Assembly: GCA_017519415.1 (NCBI GenBank) | Contig: JAFWSI010000053.1 | Location: 1-37,757, forward strand | Direction: 5' to 3' | DNA: 37,757 bases | Source: Ruminococcus sp. | GTDB taxonomy: Bacteria > Bacillota > Clostridia > Oscillospirales > Ruminococcaceae | Part shown: piece after piece, positions 7,673 through 16,942 of the stretch | Layout of the letters: each line of letters begins with the position of its first letter | How positions within the stretch are numbered: position 1 is the stretch's first letter | The notes under the pieces: model-generated | Databases searched by the model: none | What the model was told of the DNA's origin: nothing | Seen by the model: the letters and a program-made list of their open reading frames with translations, nothing else | Made by a program: the position numbers and the translations under genes

Positions 7673-8050
7673 ATGATAAACCCCGGACTGATGCGCGATA
7701 AGATCACCATACAGCACAACAAGTCCGCGCTTGACAGCAGGGGCAACCCAGTTGATGAGTGGGAGAACTACTACACCTGCCGCGCTTATGCTAACAGCCT
7801 TTTCGGCTCGGAGTACTACGCGGCACGGCAGGTCGGTATGGAGGAAACGGTAAAACTGACGATGCGGTACAGTCCCAAACTGGACGGTATCAGCACCGCA
7901 GACTACCGTCTGATCTTTCGCAACAAGACATTTGATATAGACCACATTGACAATGTGCGTTTTGAAAACAATACAATGGTAATCTCGGCGATATACAGAG
8001 AAGGTGAGATCAGTGGAGGACCTGAACAAACAGCTGACAGCGATCCTTGA
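7673..8050 (+). CDS. Head closure / head-tail joining protein
   Basis: The 125-residue product begins MINPGLMRDKITIQ and continues with SRGNPVDEWENYYTCRA, the pattern of the SPP1 gp16 / HK97 gp7-type head closure family, a small beta barrel that seals the head. ATG 7673 is chosen because AAGGGGTG is properly spaced before it; the GTG at 7664 lies inside that ribosome site. It overlaps the next gene by 38 bases. Confidence 0.85.
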   Translation: MINPGLMRDKITIQHNKSALDSRGNPVDEWENYYTCRAYANSLFGSEYYAARQVGMEETVKLTMRYSPKLDGISTADYRLIFRNKTFDIDHIDNVRFENNTMVISAIYREGEISGGPEQTADSDP

Positions 8051-8408
8051 GGGCGAAGTTATAAAGATCAAGAGCAATTCTGATAAGATTGCCAAGAAGC
8101 ACGCCCAAAAGCTCGCCAAGACCGTCAAGGCTGCGTCGCCTTACGACGAAAACAGTGAGAAGAAGAAAAACTTCAAAGGACACTACAAAGACGGCTGGCG
8201 AACCAGAAAAGGCTACACCAACATTGATCACTATGAGTATGAGGTGTATAACGCTAAGAAGTACCAGCTCACTCACCTCCTGGAGCATGGGCATATAGCG
8301 GCAAACGGTGTGCGCGTCGGTATTCGACCGCACATCAATGCCAATGCCGAGACAGAGATAGAATCGTTTATAGAAGATATGAAGGAGCACTGCACAGATG
8401 ACACCTGA
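8013..8408 (+). CDS. HK97 gp10-like tail completion protein
   Basis: The product is 131 residues, basic, with LEHGH IAANGVRVGIRPHI near the C-terminus, a hallmark of HK97 gp10-type neck/tail proteins. GTG 8013 is favoured because AAGGTGAG (8001-8008) then acts as ribosome site; GTG 8004 is the alternative and adds three residues. It overlaps the next gene by 11 bases. Confidence 0.85.
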   Translation: MEDLNKQLTAILEGEVIKIKSNSDKIAKKHAQKLAKTVKAASPYDENSEKKKNFKGHYKDGWRTRKGYTNIDHYEYEVYNAKKYQLTHLLEHGHIAANGVRVGIRPHINANAETEIESFIEDMKEHCTDDT

Positions 8409-8721
8409 AGAACTTTATACTTTGCTTTCCGCAAAGTTCCCGACCTGCTATTATGATTTTTCGGAAGTGAAGGAAGCGGACAGGCCAAAGAACCCGCCAT
8501 ACTGTGCAATCCTGGAGGACCCGCCGCGCAGTATAAAGGGCGATGACAAGACATACCACCTGCATCCCGAGTACACGGTGGAGCTTTACACCTCCCGGGC
8601 GGATTACATATCCGAATCAACGCTCGAAGAGATCTTTGATGCAAACGATATCTATTTTGAGAAGGCCGGCAAGGTCTATCTCAGGGAAGAAAAGAAAATG
8701 CAAATAATTTATAAAATCTGA
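8398..8721 (+). CDS. Tail terminator-like neck protein
   Basis: A 107-residue protein in the position where siphophages encode the tail terminator ring, between the gp10-like protein and the tail tube. It has a beta-rich centre (YTVELYTSRADY) and a helical N-terminus (EELYTLLSAKF). The fold call is from gene order and size more than from motif. Confidence 0.7.
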   Translation: MTPEELYTLLSAKFPTCYYDFSEVKEADRPKNPPYCAILEDPPRSIKGDDKTYHLHPEYTVELYTSRADYISESTLEEIFDANDIYFEKAGKVYLREEKKMQIIYKI

Positions 8722-8734
8722 AAGGATGATAAAA

Positions 8735-9538
8735 ATGGGCAACAAGGTAAAATACGGCATTAAGAAGGCTTATGTCGCTAAGATCATCTCCGGCGACACT
8801 ACTGGCTACACTTACGGCACGCCTTTCGCAGTGCCCGGCTCGATCGCACTCAATCTTACAAGCCGTATGGCGACAGCGAGCGTTGCTGCCGATGACATTG
8901 AGGACTATGCCTCCGAAACTACTAACAACGGCTACGAGGGCACGTATGAGTGCGCTCTCCTGCCGGAGCAGTTCGAGAAAGATATCCTGGGCGACACCAA
9001 CGGCGTCGAAAATGCAGATACCAAGCCTGTGGAGTTTGCTCTGCTTTGCGAGTTCACAGGCGATCAGAAGAAAGGTAGATACTGCTTCTGGAGAGTCCAG
9101 CTTACAACTCGTCCGACGATCTCTCAGAGAACGAGAGGCGAAAGCTTCCAGATCGACACTGACACGATGAAGGTCAAGGCAATGCCTCGTCTTGATACCG
9201 GCGACATCAAGGGAAAGTGCTTTGAGGACTGGGATGTATACGAGAACTTCTACAGTGCCGTCCCCGATCCCGACGACTTTGTATCTCCCGACGCCACCGA
9301 GTATGTGACTGTCACCCAGACACTCACGCACGCGGCTTCCAGCTTTACCGGCGATGAGACCGAGAAGGGTGCTGCATTTACAGCGACCCTGACCGAGTCC
9401 GTCGGCTATACAATGGGAACGGTAACTGTAACAATGGGCGGCACCGATATAACGTCCACCGCTTATAATGACTCGACCGGTGTGATCTCTATTGCGGAGG
9501 TAACCGGCGCACTTGTCATCACAGCGACCGCTTCCTAA
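8735..9538 (+). CDS. Major tail (tube) protein with C-terminal Ig-like domain
   Basis: Residues 1 to about 180 match the phi13-type major tail protein that stacks into the tail tube: VPGSIALN, LLPEQFEKDILG, VEFALLCEF and RYCFWRVQLTTRP. The last 80 residues, rich in Thr, Ser and Val, look like an Ig-like surface domain, common on tail tubes. ATG 8735 is preferred over ATG 8726, since AAAGGATGA occupies 8721-8729. The next gene is a paralogue. Confidence 0.9.
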   Translation: MGNKVKYGIKKAYVAKIISGDTTGYTYGTPFAVPGSIALNLTSRMATASVAADDIEDYASETTNNGYEGTYECALLPEQFEKDILGDTNGVENADTKPVEFALLCEFTGDQKKGRYCFWRVQLTTRPTISQRTRGESFQIDTDTMKVKAMPRLDTGDIKGKCFEDWDVYENFYSAVPDPDDFVSPDATEYVTVTQTLTHAASSFTGDETEKGAAFTATLTESVGYTMGTVTVTMGGTDITSTAYNDSTGVISIAEVTGALVITATAS

Positions 9539-9557
9539 CGATAAGGAGTGATACATC

Positions 9558-10094
9558 ATGAAAGACGCTTTTTGCGGCTTCCGCAGCTTCCACTATTGCT
9601 TGCGGACAGCGAATGCGACTCCTGTCGCGCTTCCGGGCGCGATCAGGCTGTCGCGGGACCCGACAATTGACGATATTAAAATAGTTCCCGACATCGAGGG
9701 AACGCCGACTGAATATCTGGTCGGCTGCAGAGACAAGGGCATCAAGCTCAGCCTCGAGATCGTCACCCTGCCGCAGAGCTTCCTCACTGATGTGCTCGGC
9801 TATACGCTTTCAAATGGGGTGCTCATCGAGGGTGAGCACCCTTTTATTCATTTTGCGCTCTTATACGAAACGCAGAACGCCGGCGGCGAACCGGTGCGGC
9901 ACAGCTATCTTGATTGTGTCTGCCGTAAGCCAAAGTTCGATGTGACAACGCTCTCGGCCTCGCCGAGGATAGATACGCAAAAGCTCGAGGTCATCGCCAA
10001 CCGTGACATCTTCGGAACAGGCAAGTATCAGAAATCCGTAAAAGCATCCGACAACTCGACAATATATAACAACTGGTTCAGCCAGCTTTACTAA
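9558..10094 (+). CDS. Second tail-tube protein paralogue
   Basis: This 178-residue protein lines up with the first tail tube protein along its length: LPGAIRLS with VPGSIALN, LPQSFLTDVLGY with LPEQFEKDILGD, FIHFALLYE with VEFALLCEF, RIDTQKLEV with QIDTDTMKV, and a closing NNWF like the other's NFYS. It lacks the Ig-like tail. It could cap or initiate the tube, or mix with the main protein. AAGGAGTG precedes its ATG. Confidence 0.8.
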   Translation: MKDAFCGFRSFHYCLRTANATPVALPGAIRLSRDPTIDDIKIVPDIEGTPTEYLVGCRDKGIKLSLEIVTLPQSFLTDVLGYTLSNGVLIEGEHPFIHFALLYETQNAGGEPVRHSYLDCVCRKPKFDVTTLSASPRIDTQKLEVIANRDIFGTGKYQKSVKASDNSTIYNNWFSQLY

Positions 10095-10095
10095 T

Positions 10096-10611
10096 ATGAA
10101 AAAGACGATAATCATCGGCGGGACAGCGATCCCGCTGAGTGCAAGCGCCGGAGCACTTGTCCACTACAAAAAGCAATTCGGTACAGAATATACAGACGAA
10201 CACAAAGAGCTGAAGAATCTTAAAGAGGATGCCGGAGCCCAGGCGCAAAAGTATGCAGAGATCTCTCTGCGTTTACTCTGGGCAATGGCAAGAGCAGCTG
10301 ACAGAGCGATCGAGCCCTTTGAGACGTGGATAGCAACCAAAGAAAGTGCCGAGCTTTTCTCGGCACTTTCAGAAGCGCAGACGTTTTTTGCATCGTCGCT
10401 GAGAGGGCGCAATGACAGCTCGGAAGCTGGGGAAGCGTTTACATCCGAGCGCCTGATGGCGCAGGCTCTGATCTGCGGGCTGTCGGTGGACGATCTTGAC
10501 GATATGCCGCTGCCGATGGCTCTGGATACGATTGAGGCCTGGTGCAAGGTTAAAGGCTACACCGAGGAAGATGCAAGGCAGGCGACCCAGGCAGATTATG
10601 ATGCACTATAA
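10096..10611 (+). CDS. Tail assembly chaperone
   Basis: The 171-residue helical protein lies between the tube gene and the tape measure gene, where siphophages encode the chaperones that coat the tape measure during tail building. The first 110 residues look like the G part (LSASAGALVHYKKQFG at the start). The last 60 residues (LMAQALICGLSVDDLDDMPL) look like the T part. In lambda-like phages the two are joined by a -1 frameshift; here they are in one frame. It starts 1 base after the preceding stop. Confidence 0.75.
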   Translation: MKKTIIIGGTAIPLSASAGALVHYKKQFGTEYTDEHKELKNLKEDAGAQAQKYAEISLRLLWAMARAADRAIEPFETWIATKESAELFSALSEAQTFFASSLRGRNDSSEAGEAFTSERLMAQALICGLSVDDLDDMPLPMALDTIEAWCKVKGYTEEDARQATQADYDAL

Positions 10612-10625
10612 GTGAGGTGAGATAA

Positions 10626-13600
10626 TTGGCCGATAAAACATACAAGGGCATTACAATAAAATTCGGTGCAGACACTACGAGTCTCGGAAACGCTCTTAGA
10701 GAGATAGATCAGCAGGCAAAAAGCGTCACCGCTGACCTCAAGGAAATCGACAAGGGGCTGAAGCTCGACCCGAAGAACGTCGAACTTCTGGACAAAAAAT
10801 TCAGGGCGATCGGCGAAGCCGTGCAGCTCTCGCAGAAGCGGCTCGATGCGCTGAAACAGGCTCAGGCTGAAGCAGCCGAGCAGATGAAGAACGGTGCCGA
10901 AGGCGCTGAGGAAAGATACAAGGCACTTGAAACCGAAATACAGAAGACGGAGAACACCCTCGCACAGTTAAAAAACCAGGCGAAGGCTACGTCTGATGCG
11001 GTCAAAAAGGAGCTTACCGATTCGATAGATAAGTTTGCCGGGCAGATCAAGAACCTGTCTCTTGCTGTGGGTGCGGTCGTTACAGCCCTCGGAGGGCTGA
11101 CTTTCTCGGCAGCATCCAGCGCCGATGAGATAAATACCCTCTCGAAGGTCACCGGTATATCGACCGAGGAGCTGCAGAAGTTCAGTTATGCCGCCAATCT
11201 GATCGACGTATCCGTTGAAACGCTCCGAGGATCCCTGCAGAGGCTGACCAGGAACATGAACGGCGCCAGCGACGAGTCCGGTGCTGCTTATGAGGCTTTC
11301 AAGGCTCTCGGCATCGAGATTAAGGATACCAACGGCGAGCTTCGAAACAATGTCGATGTTTTCTATGAGACAGTTGATGCCCTCGGTGAGATTGAGAACG
11401 CCACCCAGCGCGATGCTTATGCAATGCAGATCTTCGGGCGCTCCGCCCAGGAGCTCAACCCGCTGATCATAGCAGGCTCTCAGGCGCTCAAGGATTTAGG
11501 CGAAGAAGCCGACAACATGGGATTGATCTTCGACCAGGAGACGCTCGACAATCTCAACGAAGTCCAGGACAAGATCGACGTCACCAAGCAGCAGCTGAAG
11601 GGCGCTGCAACTATAATCGGCGGCGAACTTGCCGACAGCTTTGATACGCTGTTCGACGGTGCCGACGGTCTGCTCAAGATGGTGCAGCAGGCCAAAGAGG
11701 ACGGCACTCTCAAAGAGATTGCAGATGGCGTCGCTGATGCGGTCGAGATACTGATCAACGTCCTCGGTGCAGCTGCAAAGTTCGTTTACGAATTCCGAAA
11801 CGAGATCGCTGCGGGAGTCGCAGCGCTTATCGCATACAAGGCGGCGCTAAGCATTTCCAACATTGTCTCGGCGCTGGTGAAGACTATAAAGTACTTCACC
11901 GTCGCTCAGGAAGCCGCAACGGGAGCACAGACAGCCTTCAACGCTGCCGCCTCGGTAAATCCTTATGCTGTGATAGCCGCAGCTGCAGCCGCTGCAGTAA
12001 TAGCTATTATGAAGTTTGTGGCTGCAGAGTATGAAGCCGCTGCCGCTTACGGAGAATTCTTTGACAAGGTCGAAGAAGACCTCGTAAAGAATAACGAGGC
12101 CGTGCGGAGCTATGATGAGCTCACCGACAGCATCAAACGAAACAGCGATGCAAGACAGAAGGCAGCCGCAGACGTTGAGGGTGAGTTTTATGGGTACGAA
12201 AAGCTTATAGACGAGCTCTACAACCTCGACGAGCAGGAGACCAAGACCGAGGCCACTAAAGCTCGGATGAAGGAGATCATCGGAGAGCTTAACAAAGCTA
12301 TACCTGATCTAAATATCCAAATCGACAACGAGACCGGCAAGCTGAAAACCCAGCGTGAGGAGATCGAGAAAGTCACCGCTGCAACAAAGGAGTTCCAGCT
12401 GGCAAAGGCTGCCGCTGCCAACCAGGAAGTGCTCATGCAAGACCTGGCATCGGCGGAGCTTAGTAAAAACAAGCTCGATCGGGAGTATGAGCAGATCGCA
12501 AATGCCCGGAAAGAAAAAATCAAAGAGCTCGCCAAAAAGTACAATCTTGACGAAAATATTTCCGGTGGGGATCTTAAGCACCTGCTCAGCAGCGATAAAT
12601 ACAGCAACTATAATAATTCCGGTGTCAAGGCTGACCTTGATGAACTTGAAAAGCTTGATGCGCAGCTCGCAACGGTTACAGCAAGAAGCAGCCAGGCCAA
12701 TGATATATATAATGCCCTTAACGAAGACGTTAAGGCAAATGCCGAACTCATCGAGCAGTACAGCGAGCAGCTTGCCGAAGAAGCCAAAGCGACCGAAGAT
12801 ACCACCGCCGCCACCGAAGAACTCGCCGGAGAGCTCGAAGAGCAGGGCGACAAGTTCGAGGAGGCCAAAAGTAAGGTCAGTGCATACAAGAGCGAACTGA
12901 CCTCTCTGATCGGCGAGCTTCAGAAAGTAAACGAAGGCACAAAGTACTCTACCACCCAGGTGCTCGACCTTATCGACAAGTACCCGGAACTGGCTTCCGC
13001 CGTGAAACTCACCGCAGAAGGCTATGAGCTGGAAGCCGATGGCATTCAGGAGCTCATCGACAAGAAGGCCGAGTTGATGATTGCTAACGCCAAGGAAGCC
13101 GAAGAAGCAGCACGTCAGGAAATGATGCAGGCACAGGGCAACTATATAAGTGCTCAGATGGCCGCAGGCAGAGCTGCACAGTTCGGCTTTAATGCCGACG
13201 AAAACACCGAAGAGTACCTGAAGCTTTACGATGAGGCAAAAGAAAAATTTGAGGCTGCAGCTGCAGCACGAGAGTCCTATGAGCGCATAGCCGAGGAGAT
13301 CAGGAACGGCAATGTTGTCAGGGGCTCGTCCGGATCATCAGCAAGCACCTTTGGCACTGCTGCGGCAGACTATTGGAAGCAGGCAGCCGAGGACGAGATC
13401 GCAGAGGCCGAGCATCTATACAAGATGGGCGAAATCACTGCCGAGGAATACTACAAACGCCTTGACGATATCAACAAGCGGTACTATGCCAATAAAGCCG
13501 AGTACATCACCGAATATAACAAGCTCTCCGAGACAGTATATTCCGGCCTGAAAAAGCAGGAAGAAGACCAGCTCTCTGCAACAAAAACACTTATCGACCG

Positions 13601-14051
13601 CATCAACGATGTAAAAAGAGCCCGTGAAGCTCTCGAAAACGCCGAAAATCAGAAAGTAAGCGTTTACTCGTCGGCAGCGGGCTTCCATACGGAGCAAAAC
13701 ACCTCCGCAATCGACAGCGCATCATCGGCAATGCAGTCAAAGATCCTGGAGCTCTCACAGCTCCTGCAGCAGAAATTCGGTGCAAATATCAGCCTGCCGA
13801 ATATGACCGGGCTGGATTTATCGAAGCTGCTGCCTGACCTTTCCGGATTGAAAATACCGACCCCAGAAGGCTCGCAGCGCACAGTAAATGTAAACTACCA
13901 GGCCGGAAATGTCTATATCACCGGCAGCGCCGATCAGAGCACTGTTGACAAGATCCGCGAGCTGATGAATAGCGAAGCGCGGCAGTTCTTTGCCGAGGCG
14001 CTCGATGCTTATATAGACCAGGCCGACAGAGACCGGCAGACAGGAGGGTAA
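10626..14051 (+). CDS. Tail tape measure protein
   Basis: At 1141 residues this is the largest protein in the window. It fixes tail length and takes part in DNA entry. The N-terminus has the typical long coiled coil (AKSVTADLKEIDKGLKLDPK), followed by hydrophobic segments at roughly 395-465 (IAAGVAALIAY, YAVIAAAAAAAVIAIM), then long Glu/Lys/Ala-rich helices and a short glycine-serine hinge. By the usual rule of about 0.15 nm per residue, the tail would be about 170 nm. The start is TTG 10626, preceded by GAGGTGAGA. Confidence 0.95.
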   Translation: MADKTYKGITIKFGADTTSLGNALREIDQQAKSVTADLKEIDKGLKLDPKNVELLDKKFRAIGEAVQLSQKRLDALKQAQAEAAEQMKNGAEGAEERYKALETEIQKTENTLAQLKNQAKATSDAVKKELTDSIDKFAGQIKNLSLAVGAVVTALGGLTFSAASSADEINTLSKVTGISTEELQKFSYAANLIDVSVETLRGSLQRLTRNMNGASDESGAAYEAFKALGIEIKDTNGELRNNVDVFYETVDALGEIENATQRDAYAMQIFGRSAQELNPLIIAGSQALKDLGEEADNMGLIFDQETLDNLNEVQDKIDVTKQQLKGAATIIGGELADSFDTLFDGADGLLKMVQQAKEDGTLKEIADGVADAVEILINVLGAAAKFVYEFRNEIAAGVAALIAYKAALSISNIVSALVKTIKYFTVAQEAATGAQTAFNAAASVNPYAVIAAAAAAAVIAIMKFVAAEYEAAAAYGEFFDKVEEDLVKNNEAVRSYDELTDSIKRNSDARQKAAADVEGEFYGYEKLIDELYNLDEQETKTEATKARMKEIIGELNKAIPDLNIQIDNETGKLKTQREEIEKVTAATKEFQLAKAAAANQEVLMQDLASAELSKNKLDREYEQIANARKEKIKELAKKYNLDENISGGDLKHLLSSDKYSNYNNSGVKADLDELEKLDAQLATVTARSSQANDIYNALNEDVKANAELIEQYSEQLAEEAKATEDTTAATEELAGELEEQGDKFEEAKSKVSAYKSELTSLIGELQKVNEGTKYSTTQVLDLIDKYPELASAVKLTAEGYELEADGIQELIDKKAELMIANAKEAEEAARQEMMQAQGNYISAQMAAGRAAQFGFNADENTEEYLKLYDEAKEKFEAAAAARESYERIAEEIRNGNVVRGSSGSSASTFGTAAADYWKQAAEDEIAEAEHLYKMGEITAEEYYKRLDDINKRYYANKAEYITEYNKLSETVYSGLKKQEEDQLSATKTLIDRINDVKRAREALENAENQKVSVYSSAAGFHTEQNTSAIDSASSAMQSKILELSQLLQQKFGANISLPNMTGLDLSKLLPDLSGLKIPTPEGSQRTVNVNYQAGNVYITGSADQSTVDKIRELMNSEARQFFAEALDAYIDQADRDRQTGG

Positions 14052-14053
14052 AA

Positions 14054-15718
14054 ATGAGCAGATCAAGTCTTCGGACGGTAACAAACATCAGCATTGACGG
14101 TCAGGCGGTAAACGCATACAACCGCACGCCTGCTGTCAACATCAGCTTCAAGGTTAACTGCGACTCGCTCTCCTGGGTGCGCGTGAAGTACTACGACAAC
14201 ACCGACGGCACCACACAGTCCTATTACTACCCGAAGGGTGGCGGTATGATTGCAAAACACAACGGCGACACCTTCGTCGGCTCCTTCGGAGGCACGGTCG
14301 AGGACCCGCATCCGTACTTCAAACTCGGACACGACTACACCGGTGTTTTTACTATATATCAGAACTACCCGAAATCGGGCGATGCAGACAATGCAGGCCC
14401 CGGAAAGTATGATGTGCTGCTTGGCTCCGGACGCATCCAGGAAGATGTCACGACAAGCACCGAGGTGTATATAGACAAGGACATCATCTCGATAAAAGCA
14501 CCGGTGTACTTTGAGGACAGCCAGACGCACCTCGAGAGGCTTGTCGGCGGGTGTATGCTGCAGATCGACGGCGTGCAGACTCTGATCGAGAGCTATAACG
14601 CCAGCACCGGCAAGGCTACGCTCGCAAGCGCTGTCACGGTCACAGCCGGCAAAATGTATTATCTTGTTTCCAACTACCTCGAGTGCGATCCCTTCTACTG
14701 GTACTGCCGGAGCGACCCGGAGGTAGCGGTGACTGCAGAATATGACGATGCAGAAGGGCTCGCAGTATCGGGCGTGTACTCCCAGGCTCAGGATGTCGCA
14801 ATGCAGAACTATCAATTCTCCTGCGAAGGCGAGCAGGGCAATAAGAGTTTCACATACGATTTTGATGATACGTTTCCTGTTCCTCTCTCGCTTGCTTCGA
14901 CACTGCACTCCATAGGTGTGATCTGTGAGATCTACACCCAGGAGAACGCATATCTTAAACGAGCAGTCGAGATTCCGGCGCCGGCAGCTTTAAATACAAG
15001 TACTTTGAGATTAAATCTATCTGAAAACCAAGCGACAAGGGTAATCCAGGCTACTGTTGTTGGCGCTCCTTCCGGGTCCCGGGTGTTTTTGTGGAGAACG
15101 CAAAACGGCAAGAATGTTCTGATCGGGACAAAAATAGGATTAGGCGCATCACTGACTATGCAAGATCATACTGCCGAATACGGTAAAACATATACATATA
15201 CTGCTATCCTGGCATCTACGGCAAACGACGAGACCATCATTTACTCAGCTTCTGGAGAGATAACGCCGACATCAAAAATCACCCGGCTGGCCCTGCTCAC
15301 GGAAAACGGTACAAGCTATCACCGCAGGCATTTTACTGCCGGCAGTACGCAGTTGTTTGATATTGGCTGCCAACAGAGCGAGATCACGCAGACTCTCGGC
15401 TCTGACGTTTACGAGACGGAATCCGGGCAGCCAGGGGCAGTATATACCGACAGAAGCTACGACACCGGCTCGATCACAGTATATGCGGACAGGCTCGGCA
15501 GCATATTGAACCCGATCACCAGCGGGCTTGCATCACTTGATGCAATCAGAACATTTATCGCATCAAAACAGCCATTCATTATGCAGGACAACGCCGGAAA
15601 CTGCCGGATCGTTGCTCTGACCTCGGCTCAAAGAATTTATGATAAAACATCGATGATGACGAAGCTGACCTTCGGCTGGACGGAGATCTGCAAAGTCGAA
15701 AATGCAGTCATCTCATAA
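14054..15718 (+). CDS. Distal tail protein-like tail-tip component
   Basis: The 554-residue protein directly follows the tape measure gene, the usual place of the distal tail (Dit) protein that caps the tube. The N-terminal third is beta-rich with repeated Ig-like character; a middle section (about 310-410: SLRLNLSE to TYTYTAIL) looks like a fibronectin-like domain; the C-terminus (TLTFGWTEICKVEN type ending) is like Dit/siphovirus tail components. It is longer than classical Dit. AGGAGGG precedes the ATG. Confidence 0.7.
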   Translation: MSRSSLRTVTNISIDGQAVNAYNRTPAVNISFKVNCDSLSWVRVKYYDNTDGTTQSYYYPKGGGMIAKHNGDTFVGSFGGTVEDPHPYFKLGHDYTGVFTIYQNYPKSGDADNAGPGKYDVLLGSGRIQEDVTTSTEVYIDKDIISIKAPVYFEDSQTHLERLVGGCMLQIDGVQTLIESYNASTGKATLASAVTVTAGKMYYLVSNYLECDPFYWYCRSDPEVAVTAEYDDAEGLAVSGVYSQAQDVAMQNYQFSCEGEQGNKSFTYDFDDTFPVPLSLASTLHSIGVICEIYTQENAYLKRAVEIPAPAALNTSTLRLNLSENQATRVIQATVVGAPSGSRVFLWRTQNGKNVLIGTKIGLGASLTMQDHTAEYGKTYTYTAILASTANDETIIYSASGEITPTSKITRLALLTENGTSYHRRHFTAGSTQLFDIGCQQSEITQTLGSDVYETESGQPGAVYTDRSYDTGSITVYADRLGSILNPITSGLASLDAIRTFIASKQPFIMQDNAGNCRIVALTSAQRIYDKTSMMTKLTFGWTEICKVENAVIS

Positions 15719-15733
15719 CAGGCGGGTGATATC

Positions 15734-16942
15734 ATGGTATATATCGACCGCGTCACAGCGGAGTACGAAAACAGCCTGCGCGGAGCAGAGCACGAGATCA
15801 ATCTGTACATAATGCCACTCGACCACTGGGAGAATGCCGTTGCAGAGATCAAAGCGGACATCATCAGAGACAGCGGCAATATCACCATAGCCAAGGGCAA
15901 CGGCTCCCGCCGGAGCCTTGGCCTGACCCTGGCGAACGCTGCCGGGCAGTACACCCCGGACAAAAACTCATATTTTTGGTATAATCGCAAATTTAAGATC
16001 ATCGCCGAGTATATTCTTCCAAGCGGTGATGCATACAAATTTTCGCAGGGCGTGTATATAATCAAGTCCTCAAACGAAGCAAACGGAAGGCTGAAAATCT
16101 CCGCAATTGACAAGTTCGGAAACCTCAATGGAGAGAACAAGGTCGGAGCTGTGGTGCAGCCGTTTACTACGGACATATCAGCCGGCACGATCTACGTTGG
16201 AGACCTGATCCGCGAGACCCTGCTCCGGGATATGGGCAACGGATACCCGATAGACCCGGTCGCACCGCTCATAGACCCGTACTTTGACAGCGAACCGCTG
16301 TATGCAGATATAACGTTGTCTTCAGGGCAGTACTACGGACAGATCATAAGCCAGCTCGCCGATATGTACGGTGCCGACACATACTACGACGCAGCAGGGC
16401 ATCTGATCTTCAAGAGGAAGCCTACTTACAGTCAGCCTGCGTGGTTTATGCATCTGGGATATGTGTGGCGCTATAAGGATGCCGACGAGACTATCATAGC
16501 AGGCACACCGCAGGCAGAACATCTCTTTGACGGCGTCAACTGCGTGACTGTCGCCACCGACAACGCTGACGGCGTCGTGTACTCTTATACCGCCAAGAAT
16601 CAAAACGCCGAAAGCCCGGTAAACGTCAAGGCTATCGGCGAGCGATTCCTTAGCCCTCCTATCAGGTACATATCCCTCGGAGATGCGACCCGAGAAGATG
16701 GCCAGGAGAAGTGTAAGCAGTATGCCGAATATCTTCTCACAGAAAAGACCCGGGACAGTGTATCCGAAACCTTCCAGAGCATATATATACCGCATTTTGA
16801 TGTGGATAAAGCAATCAGGTTCAGAGAAGAAGACTATGTGATAGACAAATTAAACATAAATCTGACGAATAGGAGGATGGAGCTTAAAGCCTCCAATGTT
16901 GCCTTCTTGCCGTCTAACTGGAGCGTTGAAAGCTATGAATAA
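15734..16942 (+). CDS. Baseplate hub / tail-associated protein (DUF5048-like)
   Basis: This 402-residue protein has the layout of hub proteins that follow Dit: an N-terminal part with ADIIRDSGNITIAKGNGSRRSLGLTLANAAG, a middle with YYGQIISQLADMYGADTYYDAAGHLIF, and a beta-rich end. The pattern resembles DUF5048/gp27-like hub domains. No lytic domain is visible. It should sit at the tail tip beneath the tube. It overlaps the next gene by 8 bases. Confidence 0.75.
   Translation: MVYIDRVTAEYENSLRGAEHEINLYIMPLDHWENAVAEIKADIIRDSGNITIAKGNGSRRSLGLTLANAAGQYTPDKNSYFWYNRKFKIIAEYILPSGDAYKFSQGVYIIKSSNEANGRLKISAIDKFGNLNGENKVGAVVQPFTTDISAGTIYVGDLIRETLLRDMGNGYPIDPVAPLIDPYFDSEPLYADITLSSGQYYGQIISQLADMYGADTYYDAAGHLIFKRKPTYSQPAWFMHLGYVWRYKDADETIIAGTPQAEHLFDGVNCVTVATDNADGVVYSYTAKNQNAESPVNVKAIGERFLSPPIRYISLGDATREDGQEKCKQYAEYLLTEKTRDSVSETFQSIYIPHFDVDKAIRFREEDYVIDKLNINLTNRRMELKASNVAFLPSNWSVESYE

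Noticed and set aside
10096-10611. A programmed frameshift in the tail chaperone genes, as in lambda G/GT.
   Set aside because: Both parts are in one open frame and no second frame is open before the tape measure start, so no shift is needed.
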